Part shown: positions 1-5,599 of the stretch, piece by piece
How the letters are laid out: every line of letters starts with the position of its first letter
Numbering within the stretch: the first letter of the stretch is position 1
From: Planctomycetota bacterium
Lineage (GTDB): Bacteria; Planctomycetota; Brocadiia; Brocadiales; Bathyanammoxibiaceae
Direction: 5' to 3'
DNA length: 7,904 nucleotides
Assembly (NCBI GenBank): GCA_030623665.1
Contig: JAUXLO010000081.1
Location: 1 to 7,904 of the forward strand
Position numbers and translations under genes: made by a program
The notes under the pieces: generated by a model
Database searches by the model: none
Seen by the model: the letters and a program-made list of their open reading frames with translations, nothing else
What the model was told of the DNA's origin: nothing

Positions 1-219
1 GTGGTATTTAACCAGAACTGTTCCTTCAGAAGCAGGATAAAAATCATTGCTCAGCTCCACTCCTACATCCCATGGTGTATAAGCTGGGCGGACAGGATGC
101 GCTTCTACCAGGCGTATGCCAAGAATTCTGATGATATCCGTTCTAAAACCGAGTTCTTTAGGGAGATCATGAAGGAAAGCAGTAAGAGAATCCCGGTGTT
201 TATGGAACCCCTGGAATAG
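1..219 (+). CDS. C-terminal fragment of a probable Kdo/WaaP-family lipopolysaccharide kinase (5' end outside window)
   Basis: The frame is open from the first base to the TAG at 217-219, so this is most likely the tail of a longer gene. The GTG at position 1 need not be its real start. The 72 visible residues include an 'RIKIIAQLHSYIP' stretch followed by 'SWADRMRFYQAYAK'. This resembles the end of Kdo/WaaP-type kinases, which typically finish with a basic-hydrophobic segment and an 'S-x-x-D-R-[LM]-R-F-x-x-A-Y' motif. Those enzymes phosphorylate inner-core sugars of lipopolysaccharide at the cytoplasmic face of the inner membrane. The catalytic kinase core is not in the window, so the call rests on the tail motif and on the adjacent glycosyltransferases. 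The stop lies 7 nt before the next start, which suggests one operon. Another protein-kinase-like sugar kinase is possible. Confidence 0.6.
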   Translation: MVFNQNCSFRSRIKIIAQLHSYIPWCISWADRMRFYQAYAKNSDDIRSKTEFFREIMKESSKRIPVFMEPLE

Positions 220-226
220 GATAGCG

Positions 227-1357
227 ATGTTCATACTGCATTTGTTCAGTAACTGGAAATGGACAGGCCCGGCCGAGCATGCGCTGAATCTTTGTCACAT
301 GCTCAAGTCGCGCGGACATAGAGCGGCATTTGCCTATGGAATGCCTCCCAGGGAAGGTATCGACGGCATCAGGGAGAGGGCGGAAGAACTAGGGGTTGAG
401 ACACTAAACTTCAAGCTCAGGAAACACCTCAACGTCATGGACAATTCGAGGGACGTCTGGTCCATCTCAAGGTTCATACGGGCCGAGAAGCCCGACCTTA
501 TCCACGCCCACATGACTAACGATAACCTGCTCGCAGGGATTTCTGCCTGGGCCGCATGGTCTTCCGTACCGGTAGTGCGCACCAGCTATGAAGGGGAGGG
601 TCTGAAAGGGACCATGCGTAACCGCTTTCTAGTCACACGCCTCACTTCTGGGCTGATAGTGGTATCTGAGAGGGCCAGGGAGGCGGATGTGGGAAACTTC
701 CACCTCTCCAGGGACAGGGTATGGAAAATAGACGTGGGAGTAGACACGAATCATTTCAGTCCCCGCGCAGCGGCGCCACACATCAGGGAGACCATGGGTA
801 TCGGAGCCGAAGACGTAGTTGTAGGCGTCGTAGCCAGAATCCAGTGGCACAGGCGTTTTGACGTGTTTTTAGAGGCGTTCCGTCAAGCGTCCGATAAGAT
901 GCCAAATCTTAAGGCGATGATCGTGGGGAGGGGGACTAACATGATCCCCGTGGCTGTGGAGCCTGCTAAAAGAATGGGCCTTAACGGCAAGGTGGCCTTT
1001 CCCGGATACAAGCGTGGTGACGAATACGTAGATATGCTGGCCTCTATGGATATAAAGACCTTCCTTGTCCCCGGAACGGACGGCTCCTGCAGGGCCGTGA
1101 GGGAGGCAATGGCCATGGGCCTTCCTGTCATAGTGGCCCGGAGGGGAATGCTCCCGGAGATGGTTGATCACGGGAAAAACGGGCTTGTGATTGATGACAC
1201 CCCGGATGAACTCTCAGAGGCCATGATAAGACTGGCGTCCGATGAGGCCCTGAGGCGGCGTATGGGTGCTGCCTCAAGACAGACAGCAGTAGAGAGGTTC
1301 TCTCTGGACAAGGAGGTTCGGGAGATAGAGGCCGTCTATGACACCCTTCTGGGCTAG
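227..1357 (+). CDS. Glycosyltransferase family 4 (GT-B fold), probable LPS/polysaccharide transferase
   Basis: The 376-residue length is normal for a GT4 enzyme, which transfers a sugar from a nucleotide donor with retention of configuration in the cytoplasm. The N-terminal acceptor half opens with a beta strand and a 'TGPAEHALNL' loop-helix (residues 13-22), in place of the usual Gly-Gly-[AT]-E. It also has 'LIHAHMTND' (91-99). 'VGVDTNHFSP' (170-179) marks the domain junction. The donor half has 'VARIQWHRRFDVFLEAF' (202-218), in which Arg204 and Arg209 sit where many GT4 enzymes have Arg and Lys. It also has 'DGSCRAVREAMAMGLPVIV' (285-303). The family's E-x7-E pair therefore appears as Asp285-x7-Glu293. 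ATG 227 is preceded by a modest AGGA at 218-221 and lies 7 nt after the kinase stop. Donor and acceptor cannot be read from sequence. Confidence 0.88.
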   Translation: MFILHLFSNWKWTGPAEHALNLCHMLKSRGHRAAFAYGMPPREGIDGIRERAEELGVETLNFKLRKHLNVMDNSRDVWSISRFIRAEKPDLIHAHMTNDNLLAGISAWAAWSSVPVVRTSYEGEGLKGTMRNRFLVTRLTSGLIVVSERAREADVGNFHLSRDRVWKIDVGVDTNHFSPRAAAPHIRETMGIGAEDVVVGVVARIQWHRRFDVFLEAFRQASDKMPNLKAMIVGRGTNMIPVAVEPAKRMGLNGKVAFPGYKRGDEYVDMLASMDIKTFLVPGTDGSCRAVREAMAMGLPVIVARRGMLPEMVDHGKNGLVIDDTPDELSEAMIRLASDEALRRRMGAASRQTAVERFSLDKEVREIEAVYDTLLG

Positions 1358-1420
1358 TAATTTCTTCGATGAAATGAGAGAGCGGCCCCTGCCACGGCAT
1401 TTTGCATAAGCCTTTTGAGC

Positions 1421-2392
1421 ATGAAAAAAGAGCTTTCGGTCGTCATTGTCAACTGGAATACCAGGAACCTGCTGAAGGACTGTCTTGAGTCCCTGTATAC
1501 GACGGTCAAGAACCTTTCGTTGGACGTCTATGTGGTGGATAACGGGTCCACCGACGGCAGTGTTGAGATGGTAGAGGAAAGGTTCCCCGAGGTGAGGCTC
1601 ATAAGAAACAAGGAGAACCGCGGTTTTGCCACGGCCAACAACCAGGCCCTGCACGGCATACATACACCCTATGTATTTCTCCTTAATACGGATACCGTAC
1701 TCCTGGAAGGAACGGTGGAGGGAATGGTGTCTTTTATGAACGAACATCATGATGTTGCCATAGTGGCACCGCAGTTCCTCAACCGGGACGGTTCAAAGCA
1801 GAACACCTTTGATAATTTTCCATCGTTATCAACCGAACTCCTGAATAAGAGTCTGCTTAGGATGTGTCTACCAACCAGTTACCCCAGCAAGCGCGCCGAC
1901 TACAAGGAGCCGCTGGAAGTGGAGTCGGTGTTGTGTGCCGGGGTGGTATTGAGACAGGACGTCTTCAGGCAGGTCGGCTTCTTCGATGAGGACTATTTTG
2001 CGTATCTGGATGACAGCGACATATGCTTCCGCCTTAAAGAGGCCGGGTGGCGGTGTTTTTACCTGCCCCATCTCAAGATGTACCATTTCGGCGGTGGTGG
2101 GACAAAAGGCAAGTCCAGGGCCGACTCCGTTATCGAGTACTACAGATCCCTTTACATATTTTTCAGGAAAAACAGGAGCGCTACGGAGTACCTTATCCTC
2201 AAAATCCTCAAGCCGGTAAGGCTTATTATAAGTCTCGTTTTGTCTCTACTTGGCCTTATCCTTACACTATTTCTCCACAAGGGGCTAAGGTCAAGGGTAT
2301 ATGCCTACCTGAAGGTGCTTGAATGGCACCTCAGGGGATGTCCTTCAGATATGGGGATACAGGGCAAGCGGACTGTCATGCAAGTTTCTTGA
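1421..2392 (+). CDS. Glycosyltransferase family 2 (GT-A fold), rhamnosyltransferase-like
   Basis: From ATG 1421 the protein has 323 residues. It begins with the GT2 opening 'LSVVIVNWNTRNLL' (5-18), then 'VVDNGSTDGS' (38-47), 'NRGFATANNQAL' (66-77) and the metal-binding 'LLNTDT' (87-92). Asp91 is in the DxD-equivalent position. 'FFDEDYFAYLDDSDICFRL' (187-205) holds the probable catalytic acid cluster, followed by 'MYHFGGGG' (220-227). This arrangement is typical of WbbL/RfbF-type transferases, which often add rhamnose or other deoxysugars in O-antigen or core assembly. That fits the sugar genes downstream, but the donor is inferred. Residues about 266-286 form a hydrophobic stretch that may anchor the protein to the inner membrane. 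No strong ribosome site precedes the gene. A TTG six bases upstream (1415) is an alternative start; ATG 1421 is preferred because GT2 homology begins immediately after it. Confidence 0.88.
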   Translation: MKKELSVVIVNWNTRNLLKDCLESLYTTVKNLSLDVYVVDNGSTDGSVEMVEERFPEVRLIRNKENRGFATANNQALHGIHTPYVFLLNTDTVLLEGTVEGMVSFMNEHHDVAIVAPQFLNRDGSKQNTFDNFPSLSTELLNKSLLRMCLPTSYPSKRADYKEPLEVESVLCAGVVLRQDVFRQVGFFDEDYFAYLDDSDICFRLKEAGWRCFYLPHLKMYHFGGGGTKGKSRADSVIEYYRSLYIFFRKNRSATEYLILKILKPVRLIISLVLSLLGLILTLFLHKGLRSRVYAYLKVLEWHLRGCPSDMGIQGKRTVMQVS

Positions 2393-2432
2393 ACTAGGCC
2401 TGAACCACATACATGCTTACAGATAACAGGAC

Positions 2433-2438
2433 GGAGGT
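2433..2438 (+). promoter_or_regulatory. Ribosome binding site GGAGGT for the first RmlC-like gene
   Basis: GGAGGT lies 9 nt before ATG 2448. It is a near-perfect Shine-Dalgarno site and fixes that start. It sits in the 55-nt gap after the GT2 gene, where I see nothing else. Confidence 0.8.
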
Positions 2439-2447
2439 CGCCGCAAG

Positions 2448-2903
2448 ATGATTGAAGGCGTAGTTACAAAAAAGCTTAAAGTCGTTCCCGATGAAAGGGG
2501 CTTCCTGATGGAGATGATGCGCTCCGATTACCCGGAGTTCCAGAAGTTTGGCCAGGCTTATCTTACCGTCGGGTATCCGGATGTCGTTAAGGGATGGCAC
2601 TATCATAAGAAACAGACGGATAATTTCTTCATAGTGAAAGGAATGGCGAAGGTCGTCCTCTACGACATGCGAGAAGATTCCGGGACCAATGGCGCGATTG
2701 ACGAATTCTTTATCGGAGAGCGAAACCCTGCCATGTTACTGATACCCCCAATGGTGGCCCATGGCTTTAAGGCCGTGGGCTCGGAAGCCGTCTATCTTGT
2801 AAATATACCCACCGAACTCTATAATTACGAGAAGCCTGATGAATACAGAATAGACCCTTACGACAACAACATACCCTATGACTGGAAGCTCAAGGAGGGC
2901 TAG
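2448..2903 (+). CDS. Short RmlC-like dTDP-4-dehydrorhamnose 3,5-epimerase family protein (copy 1)
   Basis: The 151-residue protein is a single cupin (jelly-roll) domain of the dTDP-sugar isomerase family. RmlC epimerises C3 and/or C5 of dTDP-4-keto-6-deoxyhexoses. Visible family landmarks are 'DERGFLMEMM' (15-24), 'FGQAYLT' (34-40), 'VKGWHYHKKQTD' (47-58, with His51 and His53 near the catalytic His position of the RmlC 'RGLHYQ' motif), 'IPPMVAHGF' (99-107, His105) and 'ELYNYEKPDEYRIDP' (123-137). By eye, Tyr127 aligns with the catalytic Tyr of classical RmlC ('Y-x-P-x-x-E'). The protein is about 30 residues shorter than typical RmlC (about 180), so it belongs to a compact subfamily whose exact reaction may differ. 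It is about 40% identical by eye to the second copy downstream, including the length and the motif order. A strong ribosome site supports the start. Confidence 0.8.
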   Translation: MIEGVVTKKLKVVPDERGFLMEMMRSDYPEFQKFGQAYLTVGYPDVVKGWHYHKKQTDNFFIVKGMAKVVLYDMREDSGTNGAIDEFFIGERNPAMLLIPPMVAHGFKAVGSEAVYLVNIPTELYNYEKPDEYRIDPYDNNIPYDWKLKEG

Positions 2904-2952
2904 GCATCAGGTTTTCTTGCGGAGATTGCTGATAACTGGAAAAATTGTTTCC

Positions 2953-2987
2953 TTGACCTTGACGCAAGTAAGGCATTAAGATTTAAT
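2953..2987 (+). promoter_or_regulatory. Candidate sigma70-type promoter upstream of the second RmlC-like gene
   Basis: Two overlapping solutions are visible. One is TTGACG (2959-2964), a 17-nt spacer and TTTAAT (2982-2987). The other is TTGACC (2953-2958), an 18-nt spacer and TAAGAT (2977-2982). The site lies in the 163-nt gap, the largest inside the polysaccharide block, and would give a leader of roughly 70-75 nt before ATG 3067. It could allow separate transcription of the 3067-5405 block. The call is from consensus match only, and the host's sigma factor preferences are unknown. Confidence 0.4.
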
Positions 2988-3051
2988 CCTATGGATGTCC
3001 CTGGACGATTTGCGTTTAACTGGCACACCAAACTTGACCTCAATCGCAGAG

Positions 3052-3057
3052 AAGGGG
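3052..3057 (+). promoter_or_regulatory. Ribosome binding site AAGGGG that decides the start at 3067
   Basis: AAGGGG lies 9 nt before ATG 3067. The in-frame upstream ATG at 2995 has no comparable site and would add 24 residues that have no counterpart in the paralogue upstream. The start at 3067 is therefore preferred. Confidence 0.7.
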
Positions 3058-3066
3058 CTTTGGCTT

Positions 3067-3516
3067 ATGATACAGGGTGTTAAACTGGTAAAGCTTGAGA
3101 CACATGTGGATGACAGGGGTTACCTGACTGAGATTCTGCGTGCCGGTGATGAGCACTTCACAAAATTCGGACAGGTGTACCTTGTCGGTAATGCCACAAG
3201 AGGCGTAATAAGGGCATGGCACAAGCACAAAGAACTATGGGATTGGTTCTTTATCAGCCACGGCTCGGCGAAGTTTGCACTGAGGGACGACAGGCCCGAA
3301 AGCCCGACACACGAAGAGATAAACACCTTTATCCTGGGAGAAAGAAGTCCGGGTGTCCTGGTAGTGCCTCCTGGTGTCTATCACGGCTGGATGTCGCTTG
3401 AAGATGATACACAGCTCATAAGCACGGCCAGTGAGGTCTATAAGCGCAGCAACCCGGACGAGGTGAGGGTCCCACCAGACTCCTTTGGCTACGAGTGGGA
3501 GGTAAAGGGCAGATGA
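3067..3516 (+). CDS. Short RmlC-like dTDP-sugar epimerase family protein (copy 2)
   Basis: The protein is 149 residues from ATG 3067 and is a tandem paralogue of the gene at 2448-2903. Shared landmarks are 'MIxGV' at the N-terminus, 'DDRGYLTEIL' (15-24), 'KFGQVYL' (33-39), 'RAWHKHKE' (49-56, His52 and His54), 'GERSPGVLVVPPGVYHGW' (91-108, His106) and 'SNPDEVRVPPD' (128-138). It is a single cupin domain expected to act on a nucleotide-activated keto-deoxysugar. In copy 1 Tyr127 aligns with the RmlC catalytic Tyr, while the equivalent here is Arg127, with Tyr125 nearby. The two copies may therefore differ in stereochemistry, or one may act as an isomerase or a non-catalytic partner. That is inference from a manual alignment. 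The stop TGA (3514-3516) overlaps the ATG of the SDR gene (ATGA), which implies translational coupling. Confidence 0.77.
   Translation: MIQGVKLVKLETHVDDRGYLTEILRAGDEHFTKFGQVYLVGNATRGVIRAWHKHKELWDWFFISHGSAKFALRDDRPESPTHEEINTFILGERSPGVLVVPPGVYHGWMSLEDDTQLISTASEVYKRSNPDEVRVPPDSFGYEWEVKGR
3497..3503 (+). promoter_or_regulatory. Ribosome binding site GGGAGGT for the SDR gene
   Basis: GGGAGGT lies inside the end of the preceding coding region, 9 nt before ATG 3513. It favours 3513 over the in-frame GTG at 3495, because a GTG start would place this site inside the coding sequence. The protein from 3513 also begins directly with the first Rossmann strand. Confidence 0.75.
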
Positions 3517-4538
3517 TACTTGTAACAGGTGGTGCGGGCTACATAGGCTGTGTCCTGGTAGGTGAGTTGCTTAAAAAGGGTGAGGCCGTAAGGGTGCTGG
3601 ACAAGCTGTACTTCGGTGAGAAAGGTCTGGTGCACAATCGTAAGGGCATAGACCTCGTGCAGGGCGATATAAGGTCCTTAGACCCGTCCGTGCTTGACGG
3701 CGTAGACTCTGTTATTCATCTTGGAGGGTTGTCCAATGACCCCACCGCAGAGTATAACCCCAGGGCCAATATGGAGATAAATTACGGGGGCACGAAGATA
3801 CTGGCCGAGGCCTGCAGGAAGAAGGGCATAAAGAGATTCGTCTTTGCCTCCAGTTGCTCCCTCTATGATAAGGGCCTATTCGCCGATGACGTGCTCCAGG
3901 ACGAGACCTCGGAGGTCCAGCCCAGGGCCACATATGCCGTCGCAAAGCTCAAGGCGGAAAAACTGCTTCTGGGTATGGCCGGCGACGACTTCTGCCCCGT
4001 AGTGCTGAGGCAGGGGACGGTATATGGGTTCAGTCCAAGGATGAGGTACGACCTGGTGGTCAATACCTTTCTTAGGGACGCCGTAGTTGATAAAAAGTTG
4101 AAAGTTTTCTTCGGGGGTGAGATGTGGAGGCCGCTGGTTGACGTTACTGATGCGGCAAAGGCATTCATATGCCTGGTAGAGGTCGATGAGGATAAGGTAA
4201 ACGGCGAAATATTCAATCTCTGCTACAAAAACTACCGCATCCTCGAACTGGCCCATGGGGTAAAAGACGCACTGAAAGACAAATACAGCCCCGAAATAGA
4301 GGTAGACCACAACAGCAACATGAAGACAAGAAGTTACCGGGTCTCCTCAAAGAAGATAGAACAAGTCTTGGACTTTACACCCCAGGTCTCCGTGAGAGAT
4401 TCCGTAGAAAACATGCTCGTGCAGATAAAAAAGAACGGCTATATGGACTTCATGAACCCCCGCTACTATAACATCAAGTGGATGACGCTCCTGGACGAGA
4501 TGGAGAAGACGCTTAAGAAGATCGGGTCGGTGTTCTAG
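3513..4538 (+). CDS. Extended SDR: NAD-dependent sugar-nucleotide epimerase/dehydratase/reductase
   Basis: The protein has 341 residues, normal for an extended short-chain dehydrogenase. It opens with 'MILVTGGAGYIG' (1-12), the nucleotide-binding G-G-A-G-x-x-G loop. Asp30 at the end of strand 2 favours NAD(H). Next come 'GDIRSLD' (51-57), 'VIHLGGLSNDP' (67-77), 'ASSCSLY' (112-118) and the catalytic 'YAVAK' (Tyr141, Lys145). It lacks the Thr-Asp/Glu-Glu signature that RmlB 4,6-dehydratases carry before 'VYG', so it is more likely a sugar-nucleotide 4-epimerase or 4-ketoreductase than RmlB. The C-terminal 'RSYRVSSKKIEQVLDFTP' (273-290) is typical of the substrate-binding half of this family. 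The gene is coupled to both neighbours, with an ATGA overlap upstream and zero bases to rmlD downstream. It therefore probably works in the same sugar pathway. The exact substrate is unknown. Confidence 0.85.
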   Translation: MILVTGGAGYIGCVLVGELLKKGEAVRVLDKLYFGEKGLVHNRKGIDLVQGDIRSLDPSVLDGVDSVIHLGGLSNDPTAEYNPRANMEINYGGTKILAEACRKKGIKRFVFASSCSLYDKGLFADDVLQDETSEVQPRATYAVAKLKAEKLLLGMAGDDFCPVVLRQGTVYGFSPRMRYDLVVNTFLRDAVVDKKLKVFFGGEMWRPLVDVTDAAKAFICLVEVDEDKVNGEIFNLCYKNYRILELAHGVKDALKDKYSPEIEVDHNSNMKTRSYRVSSKKIEQVLDFTPQVSVRDSVENMLVQIKKNGYMDFMNPRYYNIKWMTLLDEMEKTLKKIGSVF

Positions 4539-5405
4539 ATGAAGGTGGCAATAATAGGCGCAAACGGACAGCTGGGACATGACCTGGTAACGGCCTTTCG
4601 TGACGGGGAGACGGTTTCACTTACCCACCGCGATATAGAGATTACGGACCTCGCCAGTACCGACTCGGTGCTCGGAAAAATAAGGCCCGACGTGGTCATT
4701 AACACCGCCGCATTCCACAGGGTGGAGGACTGCGAGACTGAGTATGCAAAGGCATTCAAGGTAAATGGCATCGGTGCGGCTAACGTAGCGCGCAGCGCCG
4801 AGAAACTCGGTGCGGCGGCTGTGCATATCAGCACCGATTACGTCTTTGACGGCAAGAAACGCAAACCCTACGTGGAAAGCGACCTCCCAAACCCACTAAA
4901 CACCTACGGGCTGACGAAGCTCTCCGGTGAATACTACGTGAGGAACCTGTGTTCGAGACATTACGTAGTCAGGACCTCCGGCCTATATGGCCTTGCCAAA
5001 TGCAGGGCGAAGGGAGGAAATTTTATAGATACCATGCTGCGGCTTGCCAGGGAGCGGGACGAGCTGAGAGTGGTAAACGACCAGTACTTCGTCCCCACCT
5101 ACACCCGGGACCTGGCACAGAAAATAAAGGAACTCGTAACCAGCAATCATACTGAACACTACGGCATATACCATATAGCCAATTACGGGCAGTGTTCGTG
5201 GTACGAGTTTGCGGCCAGGATATTCGAGCTGGAAGGTCTCAAGGATGTAAACCTGAAGGAGACCACCCATCAGGAATTCAGGAGCAAGGTCATGCGCCCC
5301 GACTACTCCGTGCTCGGCTGCGATGGCATCAAATCACTGGGCCTGAAGCCCCTCCGCCCCTGGCAGGACGCCCTCAGAGACTACATGTCCCTGCGCAACA
5401 AGTAG
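4539..5405 (+). CDS. rmlD: dTDP-4-dehydrorhamnose reductase (RmlD/RfbD family)
   Basis: The 288-residue length is typical for RmlD, which reduces the C4 keto group of dTDP-4-dehydro-6-deoxy-L-mannose to give dTDP-L-rhamnose, using NAD(P)H in the cytoplasm. Family signatures are 'MKVAIIGANGQLG' (1-13, G-x-x-G-x-x-G), 'DVVINTAAFHRVEDCE' (51-66), 'HISTDYVFDG' (96-105), the catalytic 'YGLTK' (Tyr123, Lys127) and 'NTYGLTKLSGE' (121-131). The late 'RPDYSVL' (253-259) and 'LRPWQDALRDYM' (272-283) are also characteristic. ATG 4539 follows the TAG of the SDR with no gap and no strong ribosome site, so translation is probably coupled. RmlD relatives also reduce other dTDP-4-keto sugars. Without RmlA and RmlB in view, L-rhamnose is the likely product but not a certain one. 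Confidence 0.85.
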   Translation: MKVAIIGANGQLGHDLVTAFRDGETVSLTHRDIEITDLASTDSVLGKIRPDVVINTAAFHRVEDCETEYAKAFKVNGIGAANVARSAEKLGAAAVHISTDYVFDGKKRKPYVESDLPNPLNTYGLTKLSGEYYVRNLCSRHYVVRTSGLYGLAKCRAKGGNFIDTMLRLARERDELRVVNDQYFVPTYTRDLAQKIKELVTSNHTEHYGIYHIANYGQCSWYEFAARIFELEGLKDVNLKETTHQEFRSKVMRPDYSVLGCDGIKSLGLKPLRPWQDALRDYMSLRNK

Positions 5406-5499
5406 GACATACTAACGAAAGCCACACCCTACCCTAATCCATCCTTGCAGTATGTGCTCCCTATGCCGGACATTTCCCCGATTTCCATGCACTGCGGCA

Positions 5500-5528
5500 G
5501 AGGCGGCATATTAAGATGCATAAGCCTC
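5500..5528. repeat. Imperfect inverted repeat in the rmlD-hom intergenic region
   Basis: GAGGC (5500-5504) pairs with GCCTC (5524-5528), and inside it GCAT (5506-5509) pairs with ATGC (5516-5519) around a 6-nt loop. The internal bulge is uneven, one base against four. No T-run follows, so it is not a standard rho-independent terminator. It is overlapped at its right end by an 8-bp palindrome, CCTTAAGG (5528-5535), just before the hom promoter candidate. It could be an operator or chance. The rest of the 5406-5499 stretch shows nothing I can name. Confidence 0.3.
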
Positions 5529-5537
5529 CTTAAGGGG

Positions 5538-5565
5538 TTGCCTATTAATGGGATTTAAGTATACT
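5538..5565 (+). promoter_or_regulatory. Candidate sigma70-type promoter for hom
   Basis: TTGCCT (5538-5543), a 16-nt spacer and TATACT (5560-5565) lie in the 194-nt gap after rmlD. Transcription would start near 5572, about 28 nt before ATG 5600. The change of function from polysaccharide to amino-acid metabolism at this gap supports a new transcription unit. The call is from consensus match only. Confidence 0.5.
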
Positions 5566-5599
5566 ATAAACCTTTGCAAATAAAGGAACAAATGAGACG

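Larger units (their letters stand above)
2904..3083 (+). other. Orphan open frame without a usable start, possible gene remnant
   Basis: Directly after the stop of the first RmlC-like gene, the same frame stays open for 59 codons to a TAA at 3081-3083. It overlaps the first bases of the next gene. The only ATG in it, at 2991, has no ribosome site. The translation looks protein-like, for example 'PGRFAFNWHTKLDLNRREGA', and the DNA is visibly more AT-rich than the flanking genes. I do not recognise the family. A run this long is not statistically compelling, so it may be chance or the tail of a decayed gene. I do not call it an expressed gene. Confidence 0.2.

Noticed and set aside
1391..1406. 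TGCC-AC-GGCA followed by TTTT as a terminator between the GT4 and GT2 genes
   Set aside because: The loop would be only two bases and the stem four pairs, which cannot form a stable terminator hairpin.
1274..1750. A 158-codon open frame on the - strand over the GT4-GT2 junction
   Set aside because: It overlaps two well-supported glycosyltransferase genes and shows no family motif or ribosome site that I can see, so it is treated as a shadow frame.
2995..3066. Upstream in-frame ATG (2995) extending the second RmlC-like protein by 24 residues
   Set aside because: It has no ribosome site, whereas AAGGGG sits 9 nt before ATG 3067. The first residues from 3067 align directly with the start of the paralogue (both begin M-I-x-G-V).
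3495..3512. GTG at 3495 as the start of the SDR gene
   Set aside because: The Shine-Dalgarno GGGAGGT at 3497-3503 would lie inside the coding sequence. ATG 3513 has correct spacing and starts directly at the first Rossmann strand.
3513..4538. Calling the SDR gene rmlB (dTDP-glucose 4,6-dehydratase)
   Set aside because: Its active-site segment reads 'ASSCSLY' where RmlB has a Thr-Asp/Glu-Glu-Val-Tyr type motif, so the dehydratase acid/base residues are not evident.
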